Below are positions 11,301 to 18,226 of a stretch of 64,000 nt of DNA, in pieces; the stretch's first letter is position 1, and each line of letters starts with the position of its first letter. Source of the stretch: Thioflexithrix psekupsensis. GTDB lineage: Bacteria; Pseudomonadota; Gammaproteobacteria; Beggiatoales; Beggiatoaceae. A program made the translations under genes and the position numbers. A model generated the notes under the pieces. That model was not told the origin of the DNA. It was given only the letters and a program-made list of their open reading frames with translations, and did no database searches. Location: positions 310,001 through 374,000 of the forward strand of contig NZ_MSLT01000006.1 of the NCBI RefSeq assembly GCF_002149925.1, in the 5' to 3' direction.

Positions 11301-13706
11301 GCAATTCATATTGCGAAATAAAGGGCTTTCTGCTTTTTGCAAAAAGATTTGTAACATTGACGGCACAAAGTGTAATGTGGTCACGCCTTTTTTGGCAATT
11401 AATTCGATTAAATAATCGGGATCACGATGTCCGCCTGGTTTGGCTAATGTCAGGCTTGCACCCGTCATTAATGGCCAGAAAAATTCCCAGACAGAAACGT
11501 CAAAACTAAACGGCGTTTTTTGTAAAATCACATCGCTTTCTGTCAATGAATAAGCCGCTTGCATCCACAATAAACGATTGACAATGCCGCGATGCGTGTT
11601 CATTGCGCCTTTGGGCTTTCCTGTTGAGCCTGAAGTGTAAATCATATAGGCTAAATCATCAGGCCGCGTGCGCAATTCAGGCGTATTGGAGGGGTAATTG
11701 TCCAGCGTTTTGTCTAGGCTATCTAAACAAATTACCGTGTGTTGATTATTTTTAGCAAAGGCTTTAATGGGCGTGATTTGTTCCAAGCAATGCGCTTGGG
11801 TTAATAATAGCGTTACTGCGCTATCTTCTAGCATAAATTCCACCCGCGCTGCGGGATAATCGGGGTCAATTGGTACATAAGCCGCGCCTGCTTTTAAAAT
11901 CCCTAATAAACCCAGCACCATTTCTAAAGAACGGTCTAAACAAATCCCAATAAATTGATCCGTTTTTGCACCTAATTCCCGTAAATAATGTGCCAATTGA
12001 TTGGCTTTAATGTCCAATTCGGCATAAGTCCATTGTCGCTCTTCATCACTCACGGCAATGGCGTGCGGTGTTTTCTCAGCTTGTGCGCCAATCCATTCGT
12101 GCAAACAACGGTCTAATGGATAAGGTTGTTCCGTATGATTCCATTGCGCGAATTGTTGATAATCCGCAGGACTTAATAAATTTAAAGTCGCTACGGATTG
12201 ATCGGGATGCGTTAAAATGCTATTGATTAAGGTTTGAAAATGGCGAATAAAACGTTGAATGCTGGGCTTATTAAACAAGTCAATGTTATAACGCAATTTG
12301 CCTTCTAATCCCGTCGCTAATTCTTCCATAGACAGAATTAAATCATAAATCGCGTTAATATTTTCTGTCGGTAAAGGTTGAATGCGTAAATCGCTTAATT
12401 GCGTATTTTCTAATGGCGCATTTTGCAAAACAAATAAAACTTGAAAAATAGGACTGTAACTTAAACTGCGTTCTGGTTGTAATAATTCGACCAGTTTCTC
12501 AAAAGGTAATTCTTGATGTTGATAAGCCGCTAAAGCGGTTTGTTTCACTTGCTGCAATAATTCAAGAAAACTGGGGGCTTGTGTAAAATCCGTGCGCAAT
12601 GCCAAAGTATTAATAAAAAAGCCAATAAGCGGCTCTAATTGGCTGTGGGTGCGGTTCGCAATGGGAGTGCCAATAATAATATCTTCTTGACGAGTATAGC
12701 GAAATAATAAAGTGGCATAAGCCGCAAATAAAGTCATAAATAATGTGACTCCATTTTTTTGGCTTAATTGCTGTAATTGTTGCGTTTGCGCTTTGGAGAA
12801 ATAAAAATATTCCGTTTCGCCATGAAAACGCTGCACGGGACGGCGAGGATTATCCGTTGGCAGTTCTAATAAAGCAGGCGCACCTTGCAATTGTTTCTGC
12901 CAATAATTTTTTAATGTCTCTACATAATCGCCGCTTAATCGCTGCCGTTGCCACGCGGCAAAATCAGCGTATTGTATCGCTAATTCAGGCAAATGGTGGG
13001 GTAAATTTTGATTAAAGGCATTATATAAAATCGCTAATTCTTTCACTAATACATTAATTGACCAACCATCACAAATAATATGGTGCATGGTCAATATTAA
13101 CACATGAGATTCCGCGCTTAATTTCAGCAATAACACGCGAAATAAAGGACATTCGCGCAAGTCGAAAATTAAGCCCGCTTGTTCTCGTGTTATTCGTTTA
13201 ATTTCTAAGGCTTGTTCCGTTTCAGGATAGGCTTGTAAATCGATAATAGGCAGGCTTAATGACAACTGTTTTTCCACGCATTGCACGGTGTTGCCTTGGG
13301 CATTGGTGGAAAAATGACTGCGCAGCACTTCATGACGCGCTAAAATCACATTAAATGCTTGTTCTAATGCCGCATGATTTAATTTCCCTAATAATTTCAT
13401 GGCCAAAGGCGGCATATTATAAGTGGCGGCGTTGCCTTTTTCTAATTGATTTAAAAACCACAAACGTTGTTGCGCGAAAGATAAAGGCAAAGGCTGATCA
13501 CGAGAAATAACAGGAATGGGCATTTCTACGGATGTAGATTGACGACTTAAAAAATCGATAATATCCGCTTTCTTTTCCGATAATAAGGTCTTTAATTCGG
13601 CCGTCATTTTGTGCTTAGGTGCGTTATAACGCAAACGCCCTTCATCTAACCATAAATGAATTTCATCTTGTTGTAATTGGTTCAGTAATTGTTCAATAGA
13701 TGACAT
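5301..13706 (-). CDS. Two-module non-ribosomal peptide synthetase with internal sulfotransferase and terminal thioesterase (2801 aa)
   Basis: Domains in order (approximate residues): TubC-type N-terminal docking domain 1-55; condensation C1 70-500 with HHIICDG at 208-214; adenylation A1 540-1040 with YTSGSTGKPKG near 689; carrier PCP1 with LGGDSI near 1084; sulfotransferase 1170-1450 with PAPS-loop APPRSGTTLMRVI and a second PAPS motif LLRHPYGMIHS; C2 1470-1900 with HHIISDG near 1604; A2 1935-2430; PCP2 with LGGHSL near 2460; thioesterase 2525-2800 with GHSFGG near 2598 and a GDH catalytic His near the end. Reading the ten specificity positions against GrsA gives DVWHVSLVDK for A1 (close to the EntF Ser code) and DILQLGVIWK for A2 (close to Gly codes). 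All core motifs look intact. The product would be a short, possibly acylated Ser-Gly-type peptide with a sulfonation step. No phosphopantetheinyl transferase, MbtH, tailoring gene or exporter is adjacent, so this one protein is the visible cluster. Confidence 0.92.
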   Translation of the reverse strand: MSSIEQLLNQLQQDEIHLWLDEGRLRYNAPKHKMTAELKTLLSEKKADIIDFLSRQSTSVEMPIPVISRDQPLPLSFAQQRLWFLNQLEKGNAATYNMPPLAMKLLGKLNHAALEQAFNVILARHEVLRSHFSTNAQGNTVQCVEKQLSLSLPIIDLQAYPETEQALEIKRITREQAGLIFDLRECPLFRVLLLKLSAESHVLILTMHHIICDGWSINVLVKELAILYNAFNQNLPHHLPELAIQYADFAAWQRQRLSGDYVETLKNYWQKQLQGAPALLELPTDNPRRPVQRFHGETEYFYFSKAQTQQLQQLSQKNGVTLFMTLFAAYATLLFRYTRQEDIIIGTPIANRTHSQLEPLIGFFINTLALRTDFTQAPSFLELLQQVKQTALAAYQHQELPFEKLVELLQPERSLSYSPIFQVLFVLQNAPLENTQLSDLRIQPLPTENINAIYDLILSMEELATGLEGKLRYNIDLFNKPSIQRFIRHFQTLINSILTHPDQSVATLNLLSPADYQQFAQWNHTEQPYPLDRCLHEWIGAQAEKTPHAIAVSDEERQWTYAELDIKANQLAHYLRELGAKTDQFIGICLDRSLEMVLGLLGILKAGAAYVPIDPDYPAARVEFMLEDSAVTLLLTQAHCLEQITPIKAFAKNNQHTVICLDSLDKTLDNYPSNTPELRTRPDDLAYMIYTSGSTGKPKGAMNTHRGIVNRLLWMQAAYSLTESDVILQKTPFSFDVSVWEFFWPLMTGASLTLAKPGGHRDPDYLIELIAKKGVTTLHFVPSMLQIFLQKAESPLFRNMNCLKRVVCSGEALPLELQERFFTHLPHINLYNLYGPTEAAVDVTHWTCQAHSPLSNVPIGYPIANIQIHILDAHLQPVPIGVAGELHIGGIGVARGYFNRSELTAEKFISNPFDQGKTRLYKTGDLARYRDDGRIEYLGRLDNQIKVRGFRIELGEIETALMQYSGVKESVVIGWQPQKELPPRLIAYLGVTQNVKPTASELRHFLHDKLPEYMVPSAFIILDQLPLSPNGKVDRRALPAPDQNSAQSEVPYVAPNSEIERLLADLWADILGVARVGLNDNFFELGGDSIKGAIFINRLQERLQKIVYVVALFEAPTIAEFIDYLNQHYPEILTDNNTLDSDLPRLETVEFSRFNQLIPRLAIADSMTVKNPSAIFVLAPPRSGTTLMRVILGGNSKLFAPPELELLSFNTLQERDVLYSGSRSYVKEGLIRAMMSALECDADRAKQLMADYELRNLSVAAMYRQLQSWIGDKILVDKSPSYPLDIEVLRHAETIFEQPLYIHLLRHPYGMIHSFEEAKLHQVFFHYPHDYAPRHLAELIWSQSHRNIQTFLQDIPAHRQYRVQFEQLTQNPEETIENLCAFLNLPFDDNMLKPYADQKQRMTDGVHAVSKMLGDAKFHTHQGINAQAAYRWQDHYQTDFLSDFTWQLAESFGYIPAKNHTALLPVSRQENAPLTLSFAQNRLWFLAQLEGASSTYNMPAALHLKGKLNIAALTKSLAALIARHSSLRCCFPTVKGAPVVALVDYAFSLSTIDLQSLDNKAQQQAIQHYIAEDLNTPFDIAQTPLFRAQLLILAPDAHILLLNMHHIISDGWSVGILIRECSALYQSFVQNKPNPLLPLTLQYTDFADWQRRWLSGDVLEKQLNYWRQQLAQLPALLNLPTDYPRPALQTFSGANAHFSLDLHLTTQLKQLSQKQGVTLFMTLWSAYAVLLSRYSGQQDIVIGSPIAGRTQKEFEDLIGLFVNTLVLRLNLSEHPNVNELLMQARRVALAAYQHQDIPFEQLVEELRPVRNLSHSPLFQVMFVLQNAPNTAVELEGLSIEPLAADNVIAKFDLTLSMEELNGQLIGRVEYNTDLFKAETIARLMGHFQTLLMGFVENPQEKVTRLPLLTPHEQAQLIAWNSAVIRDYPLDKETVVSLFEKQVKKTPNATAVLETKTNRALTYLELNQQANALAALLQKQGIQANALIGICVDRQVEMLVGLLAILKTGCAYVPIDPDFPPHRLQLMLEDSAAPLLLTQSHLLARLPEHQAQVICLDKITLDPANINNVACPEGLAYVIYTSGSTGKPKGVMIQHLALTNFLLDMQDRLQVKAGDRLLAVTTLSFDIAGLELYLPLISGATVIIADRDSTVDGESLKNILVHQSINLMQATPATWKLLLNSGWQQKTPLTVLCGGEALPPALGQALVQQSQQFWNVYGPTETTIWSTAHCVDFAERVDLIGKPLANTTIYILDAQQQPVPVGVTGELCIGGKGLALGYRHRPELNAEKFVELTLFGHTQRVYRTGDAARWLDNGCLEFFGRMDNQVKIRGFRIELGEIEAILAENDLIQDVVVVVHEQGDDKRLIAYLLLKNDAISDWQQELRTFLKPCLPHYMQPSHFIALTEFPLTPNGKIDRNTLAKRSIEDYQTIGRAIMAPRDAQELRLIQIWERILNVHPIGIRDNFFELGGHSLLAVRLMAQIEQDFNKRLPLASLFQGATIEQQAQLLRQSIVETQWSSLVPMQTQGNKPPFFAIAGAGGHVLYFYALANALSQCNAQIPFYGLQPLGLDGESQPHDNIEDLAAHYLAVIKQIQPHGPYYLSGHSFGGLVAFEMAQQLRKNGEEIALLAILDTVAPQENKPRSIQADWTDIQWLTHLAHITEHLFNVKLDLNWEALAEQSSEMQLVALHESLKRAQVYPPEASIKQFKGLVAVYKANIMTHYYPHSLLSVPLILFKASDAQPEELIADHSPVHSPNKADDLGWSDLLQQAITVKSVPGDHLTLLNPPHVETLAQLLGEYWENKE

Positions 13707-13827
13707 GAAAATGATCCGTTTTTCTGGTGGTGTGGATGATGTTTTGGAGGCGAGACAAATTTAGCAGAATGACATGATTTTCTACCGTATAAGTTTTATT
13801 ATTCCGCAATAATTTGGCCATTTTTAC

Positions 13828-13866
13828 ATAAAAAAAACAGGTGCATATTGACCATATACACCTGTG
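13828..13866 (-). terminator. Rho-independent terminator after trxA
   Basis: Read on the - strand, ACAGGTG and CACCTGT form a stem, extended by partial ATAT pairing, followed directly by TTTTTTTT. It separates trxA from the NRPS gene, so the NRPS must have its own promoter in 13707-13827. Confidence 0.85.
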
Positions 13867-13886
13867 ATAGATGATGAATTCGTTAA

Positions 13887-14252
13887 TTACTCCGCTTGTT
13901 GTTTGGCGATTTCAGCGCGGACATCGTCCATATCTAATTCGCTGGCTTTGGCGATGATTTCGTCCAACGCTGCGGCAGGTAAAGCCCCTGCTTGCGAATA
14001 AATAATAATTTGTTCACGAAAAATCATTAAAGTGGGAATAGAGCGAATTTGGAAATGAGCAGCTAATTGCTGCTCTTTTTCCGTGTCCACTTTACCAAAA
14101 ACAATATTAGGATATTTTTCTGAAGCCTTCTCAAAAACAGGCGCAAACATCTTACAAGGCCCGCACCATGAAGCCCAAAAGTCAATCAACACGATGTCAT
14201 TGGTGGTGACGATATTTTCAAAATTAGCCGCTGTTAAATCAATAGTTGCCAC
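13887..14252 (-). CDS. trxA: Thioredoxin
   Basis: Small thiol-disulfide oxidoreductase with the catalytic motif WASWCGPCK near residue 30 and the cis-Pro loop RSIPTLMIF near residue 75. It reduces protein disulfides in the cytoplasm using electrons from thioredoxin reductase. The 121-aa length is slightly above the usual 105-110 because of a charged C-terminal tail (MDDVRAEIAKQQAE). The start is GTG at 14252, with GGGAG about eight bases upstream; no ATG lies nearby in frame. It is a single-gene unit ended by the strong hairpin at 13828-13866. Thioredoxin also supplies electrons for PAPS reduction in sulfur metabolism, but nothing here ties it to the sulfotransferase-containing NRPS next door. 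Confidence 0.93.
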   Translation of the reverse strand: MATIDLTAANFENIVTTNDIVLIDFWASWCGPCKMFAPVFEKASEKYPNIVFGKVDTEKEQQLAAHFQIRSIPTLMIFREQIIIYSQAGALPAAALDEIIAKASELDMDDVRAEIAKQQAE

Positions 14253-14400
14253 GCGCTACACTCCCACGGGTTAAAGCAAACAACAAAAATTTGCTGTTTT
14301 TTATATGAAATAGAATCCCCAATGCCTGTTACAAAGGTAGATTTTAAAGTGCGATTTTTATTCCACATTAAGGCTAAAAATTCGCGGTTATTCTTGCTAT

Positions 14401-14679
14401 TTATTCGCTGGTTTTAGGGGGAACATAACCTTGTGGTTGTTGTGAACCCGCGCCGAATAAAAATTTTTCCATTTCGGTTTCCAGTAACTTCCGTGCATCT
14501 GGATTGACAGGAGTCAAGCGGTATTCATTAATTAACATGGTTTGTTGTTTTAACCACATTTGCCATGCTTCGTTAGAAATTTCCAAGTAAATCCGCTTTC
14601 CTAATTCACCGGGATAAGGCGGAGCTTTTAAGCCTTCTGCTTGCCGTCCTAGTTTTGCACAATTAACCATTCGTGTCAT
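14401..14679 (-). CDS. yggX: Fe(2+)-trafficking / oxidative-damage protection protein YggX
   Basis: The 92-aa protein follows the YggX pattern from end to end: an N-terminal segment with one Cys ([17 protein letters not shown]), [31 protein letters not shown] and a C-terminal MEKFLFG. The family helps protect Fe-S clusters and limits oxidative damage, and in many gammaproteobacteria the gene sits beside mutY; here mutY is absent. The start ATG has AAGGAG about nine bases upstream. It diverges from the LOG-family gene across a region holding a perfect palindrome at 14719-14742, which may regulate both. Confidence 0.92.
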   Translation of the reverse strand: MTRMVNCAKLGRQAEGLKAPPYPGELGKRIYLEISNEAWQMWLKQQTMLINEYRLTPVNPDARKLLETEMEKFLFGAGSQQPQGYVPPKTSE

Positions 14680-14718
14680 CTGGATTATCTCCTTATTATC
14701 GTCATTGACTGCGGTTAT

Positions 14719-14742
14719 AATAACACAAATTGTTGTGTTATT
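14719..14742. promoter_or_regulatory. Perfect 10-bp-arm palindrome in the yggX/LOG divergent region
   Basis: AATAACACAA (14719-14728), spacer ATTG, TTGTGTTATT (14733-14742). The arms are exact reverse complements and sit 40 bp upstream of the yggX ATG, where a promoter is expected. The size and symmetry suit a dimeric repressor or activator. No cognate regulator is visible nearby. Confidence 0.5.
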
Positions 14743-14924
14743 TATCTTTTTTCAATTGGCCACATGTTACCTTTTTTTTGAAAAAGCAACAACTTTTGTT
14801 TCTCGTTTTCAGGGTAGACTTGCCAGCAAGCCGCGGCTCACGTAACCTAGAGCAGCAAAAAAAGAATCATGGTTTTGTCCCGTTTTTATCGGGTCATTTT
14901 TTAAAAATAATCTTAGGAATCAGA

Positions 14925-15614
14925 ATGATGTCAACTCGCAAGCCGTCCGAATCATGGCAAATTTTACAAATCATGTCAGAATTTGTACAAGGCTTTGATC
15001 AATTGGCGAATATTGTCCCCGCAGTGACAATATTTGGTTCAGCGCGCTTTTCTCAACAGCATCCGCATTGTGTTTTGGCGGAGGAAATCGCCTACACGCT
15101 GTCTAATGCGGGTTTTTCTGTTCTCACTGGGGGTGGGCCTGGCATTATGGAAGCCGCCAATCGTGGGGCTTTTAATGGGCGCGCTAAAAGCGTGGGGTTG
15201 AACATTCAATTACCCCATGAACAACAGACCAATTCATATCAAAATATTTCGCTTCATTTTCATTATTTTTTTGTGCGAAAACTAATGTTAATGCGTTATT
15301 CTTCGGCTTATGTGGTATTGCCCGGTGGTTTTGGGACATTAGACGAATTAGCCGAGTTATTAACGTTGGTGCAAACGGGAAAATTACCACGTGCGCCGAT
15401 TGTGTTGGTGCAACGGGCGTTTTGGCAAGGCTTGTTGGATTGGTTTAAACACAGCCTAGCCGCCGAAAAAACCATTGATTTCAGTGATTTAAAACTGGTA
15501 ATGACGGCGGACACCAGCGATGCGGTGGTGGATTGTATTTTTCAATTTTATCAACAAACTGAATACGATGCAACTGCCATTCCCAAAAACGACGCATTAT
15601 CGCGCTTATTTTAA
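14925..15614 (+). CDS. LOG-family nucleotide phosphoribohydrolase (TIGR00730-type)
   Basis: The protein contains both hallmark motifs of the LOG/lysine-decarboxylase-like family: GGGPGIMEAANRGA and PGGFGTLDE (the PGGxGTxxE phosphate-binding and catalytic signature). Members hydrolyse nucleoside 5'-monophosphates to base plus ribose-5-phosphate; the bacterial role is usually nucleotide salvage, and the old lysine decarboxylase label is not supported. The frame is open back to 14730, but those 65 residues lack family similarity. I start at the ATGATG at 14925/14928, preceded by TAGGA. The 180-bp leader (14743-14924) holds small hairpins, such as CCCGTTTTTATCGGG, but no riboswitch I recognise. 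The lpxL-like gene starts nine bases downstream, so the two are probably co-transcribed. Confidence 0.85.
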   Translation: MMSTRKPSESWQILQIMSEFVQGFDQLANIVPAVTIFGSARFSQQHPHCVLAEEIAYTLSNAGFSVLTGGGPGIMEAANRGAFNGRAKSVGLNIQLPHEQQTNSYQNISLHFHYFFVRKLMLMRYSSAYVVLPGGFGTLDELAELLTLVQTGKLPRAPIVLVQRAFWQGLLDWFKHSLAAEKTIDFSDLKLVMTADTSDAVVDCIFQFYQQTEYDATAIPKNDALSRLF

Positions 15615-15623
15615 CCTGAATTC

Positions 15624-16529
15624 ATGACAATTCCAGCACATTTATTTGCGCCGCGTTATTGGTTGCTTTGGTTTATTTTAGGGATATTTTTTATCCTCAC
15701 TTATTTGCCTTATCATTGGCAAATGGCCATGGGGCGTTTTTTAGGTTTATTGGCTTATTATTTAGCGCGGCGGCGGCGTAAAATTGCGGCGATTAATATT
15801 GCCTTATGTTTTCCTGATGATTCGCCACAGCAACAACAGGCATTATTAAAACGACATTTTGCTTCTTTAGGGATGGGATTATTGGAGATATTTAATGCGT
15901 GGTGGACTTCGGATAATCGTTTGCAATCATTGGGAACAATTGAAGGTTTAGATCATTTGCAACAGGCTTTAGCTAAAGGACGTGGTGTTATTTTATTAAG
16001 TGCGCATTTTACTTCTTTAGAAATTGGCGCACGATTTTTGACTTTACATACGGTGATTCATGGAGTTTATCGGGCGCATGAAAATCCGTTAATTGAATTC
16101 TTTATGAAAAAAAGTCGAGAATTGCACGCTGAAAAGGCGATTCCGCGAGATAATATCAGGGAAATGGTGCGCAGTTTAAAAGCCAATAAACCCGTTTGGT
16201 TTGCGGTGGATCAGAATTTTGGGCATAAGGGCAGTGTTTTTGCAGAATTCTTTGGCATTCAAGCGGCAACCAATGCGGCAACTGCGCGTTTGGCGCAATT
16301 GACAGGGGCGGCCGTGGTGCCTTTTTTCACGCAACGATTGCCGAACGATCAAGGTTATCGTGTGATTTTACAAGCGGCATTAACGGATTTTCCCAGCGAT
16401 AATATGCAGCACGATGCCCGTCGAATTAATGCCCTTATTGAAGCGCAAACAAAACTCGCTCCAGAACAATATCTTTGGGCGCATCGTCGCTTTAAGGATC
16501 GACCGAATGATGAGGCGCGGTTTTATTAA
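15624..16529 (+). CDS. lpxL: LpxL/HtrB-type lipid A lauroyl acyltransferase
   Basis: The 301-aa inner-membrane protein has one N-terminal membrane segment (WLLWFILGIFFILTYLPYHW) followed by a basic patch (ARRRRKIAAINI). The acyltransferase signature is LLSAHFTSLE, matching the HxxxxE/D catalytic motif of LpxL/LpxM. Further family segments are NIREMVRSLKANKPVWFAVDQNFG and the C-terminal PEQYLWAHRRFKDRP. It would transfer a secondary acyl chain to Kdo2-lipid IVA on the cytoplasmic face of the inner membrane. It follows the LOG gene by nine bases. The exact chain (lauroyl, myristoyl or palmitoleoyl) cannot be told from sequence. Confidence 0.9.
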   Translation: MTIPAHLFAPRYWLLWFILGIFFILTYLPYHWQMAMGRFLGLLAYYLARRRRKIAAINIALCFPDDSPQQQQALLKRHFASLGMGLLEIFNAWWTSDNRLQSLGTIEGLDHLQQALAKGRGVILLSAHFTSLEIGARFLTLHTVIHGVYRAHENPLIEFFMKKSRELHAEKAIPRDNIREMVRSLKANKPVWFAVDQNFGHKGSVFAEFFGIQAATNAATARLAQLTGAAVVPFFTQRLPNDQGYRVILQAALTDFPSDNMQHDARRINALIEAQTKLAPEQYLWAHRRFKDRPNDEARFY

Positions 16530-16542
16530 TTCACATGACGTA

Positions 16543-18225
16543 TTAAAGTTTATATTTGCGCTCAATACGATAACGCAGTGAATTCACACTGATGCCTAAT
16601 TGTTGACTGATTTTAGTTAAATCATCCTTATGGTTACGAATAGCGGATTTAATCATTCGCTTTTCTAATTCGTCCACAATTTTATCGATGGGAATTGTGG
16701 GGGTTTCTGGAGAAAAAAACGGCCCAAATAGCACGCGCAATTGATTGGCGATGGTGACATTATTTCCTACAAGCAATTTTTTTTCTTCGCAGGCTTTGCT
16801 GCGGTAGCGCAAAGAATTTTCCGTTAATTCCAAGAAATCAGCGGATTTGCGTTGGCCATTTGCGTAGTATTCCATCGCCATTTTAATCAAAACACAATAG
16901 ATGCTTTCCATCATATCTGGCAGTGTTAAATGGCTGCTTGCATATACGGTTAAGATTTGTTCAAGAAAAGAATTATTATTCCACTTATTGGTCGTGATAT
17001 TTATCTTTTGTGGAGCGATTTTTTTGGGATTTTTTTCCAAACGCGGATTTGGGGCGGGAGTGGGTCTTTCTTGAGGGGGAGAAAGGCGCAAATCATCGGG
17101 TCGAATGCACTCATCACGGCATAGAACACTTGCTGCTTCCAATAAATTTTCCAATTCGCGCACATTACCGGGAAAATCGTATTGTTCCAAGACTTTTATA
17201 GCGGCTTCGGAAATGTCAAGTTTAGGTTGATCATTTTTAACTCTCAAACGTTTTAAGAAATGATCGATCAATAGGCGTACATCACCTATTCTTTCTCGCA
17301 GCGGGGGAACTCTCACTTCAATGACATTAATGCGAAAAAAAAGGTCTTTTCTAAAGCTATTATTTTCTATTAATGCTTTCAAATTGCGATGGCTGGCACT
17401 CAAAATTCTCACATCAACGGTTTCTTCTTTATTCGATCCGACGGGACGAATGGCACGCTCTTGAATTGCCCGTAATAATTTAATTTGAGCCGAATAAGAT
17501 AAATCTCCAATTTCGTCTAAAAATAAAGTACCTTTATCCGCTTCTTTAAATAAACCTTTCTTATTTTCATAAGCTCCTGTGAATGCGCCTTTTTTATGGC
17601 CAAACAATTCACTTTCTATTAACTCGCCTGAAATAGCACCACAATTAAGAGGCACAAAAGGAGCTTCACTGCGATTACTGGCAGAATGAATTAATTGCGC
17701 CACCACTTCTTTACCCACGCCCGATTCACCGCTAATAAATACCGCCGCTTGGGTATGGGCAACACGTTGAATATCGTCACGCAATTTTTCAATCACAGGA
17801 CTTTCTCCAATCAAACGGGTTAATTTCTTTTGGTAATTTAAATTGCGTTTAAGAGCCGATTGCGCTAAATCACATAATTGCTGCGGCATAACTTCTTTAC
17901 AAACAAAATCATAAGCCCCTAATTGCAATGCGCGAACGGCTGTGGGAATTTCCCCATAGGCGGTCATAACAATAATGGGCATAAAAGGGAAATGTTTCTT
18001 AATATATTCAACTAAATCTAAACCTTCTCTACCCTCTCCTCCCATACGAATGCTTAAATCAGAGATACATAAATCATAATTATTTCTTTCTAAGAAAATA
18101 TAAGCCTCACTTAAAGACTGTGCCAAATGCGATTCAATCCCAATACTGGCAAGGCTTAATGAGAATAACGTTAAAATATCTTTTTGATCATCTACCAGTA
18201 AACAGAGTGGTTTTTTTTGTCCCAT
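16543..18225 (-). CDS. PilR-like sigma-54 response regulator with a duplicated C-terminal HTH
   Basis: An N-terminal receiver domain (LLVDDQ acidic pocket, phospho-acceptor near Asp56 in CISDLS, Thr in VMTAYG, Lys in DFVCKE) is followed by an AAA+ domain with Walker A GESGVGKE, the sigma-54 contact loop GAFTGA, Walker [10 protein letters not shown] and the R-finger region. It activates RNA polymerase-sigma54 when phosphorylated by the adjacent kinase. It is about 560 aa, longer than usual PilR (about 450), because a second Fis-like segment near 430-477 ([11 protein letters not shown]...ENSLRYRSK) precedes the normal terminal one ([11 protein letters not shown]...[11 protein letters not shown]). 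The start at 18225 has CGGAGG seven bases upstream; the longer frame to 18291 is unsupported. It starts one base after the kinase stop, so it is translationally coupled. No pilin gene is adjacent, so the target regulon is uncertain. Confidence 0.85.
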   Translation of the reverse strand: MGQKKPLCLLVDDQKDILTLFSLSLASIGIESHLAQSLSEAYIFLERNNYDLCISDLSIRMGGEGREGLDLVEYIKKHFPFMPIIVMTAYGEIPTAVRALQLGAYDFVCKEVMPQQLCDLAQSALKRNLNYQKKLTRLIGESPVIEKLRDDIQRVAHTQAAVFISGESGVGKEVVAQLIHSASNRSEAPFVPLNCGAISGELIESELFGHKKGAFTGAYENKKGLFKEADKGTLFLDEIGDLSYSAQIKLLRAIQERAIRPVGSNKEETVDVRILSASHRNLKALIENNSFRKDLFFRINVIEVRVPPLRERIGDVRLLIDHFLKRLRVKNDQPKLDISEAAIKVLEQYDFPGNVRELENLLEAASVLCRDECIRPDDLRLSPPQERPTPAPNPRLEKNPKKIAPQKINITTNKWNNNSFLEQILTVYASSHLTLPDMMESIYCVLIKMAMEYYANGQRKSADFLELTENSLRYRSKACEEKKLLVGNNVTIANQLRVLFGPFFSPETPTIPIDKIVDELEKRMIKSAIRNHKDDLTKISQQLGISVNSLRYRIERKYKL

Positions 18226-18226
18226 T

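Noticed and set aside
5085-13700. Several 60-116 codon + strand frames inside hppA and the NRPS gene
   Set aside because: They are antisense shadows of strongly coding genes, without RBS or recognisable products.
14730-14924. N-terminal extension of the LOG-family protein
   Set aside because: Open frame only; no family similarity, no RBS at 14730, and the leader overlaps the palindromic region. A well-placed ATGATG follows TAGGA at 14925/14928.
14743-14924. Riboswitch in the LOG leader
   Set aside because: Short hairpins exist, but none matches a riboswitch consensus I know.
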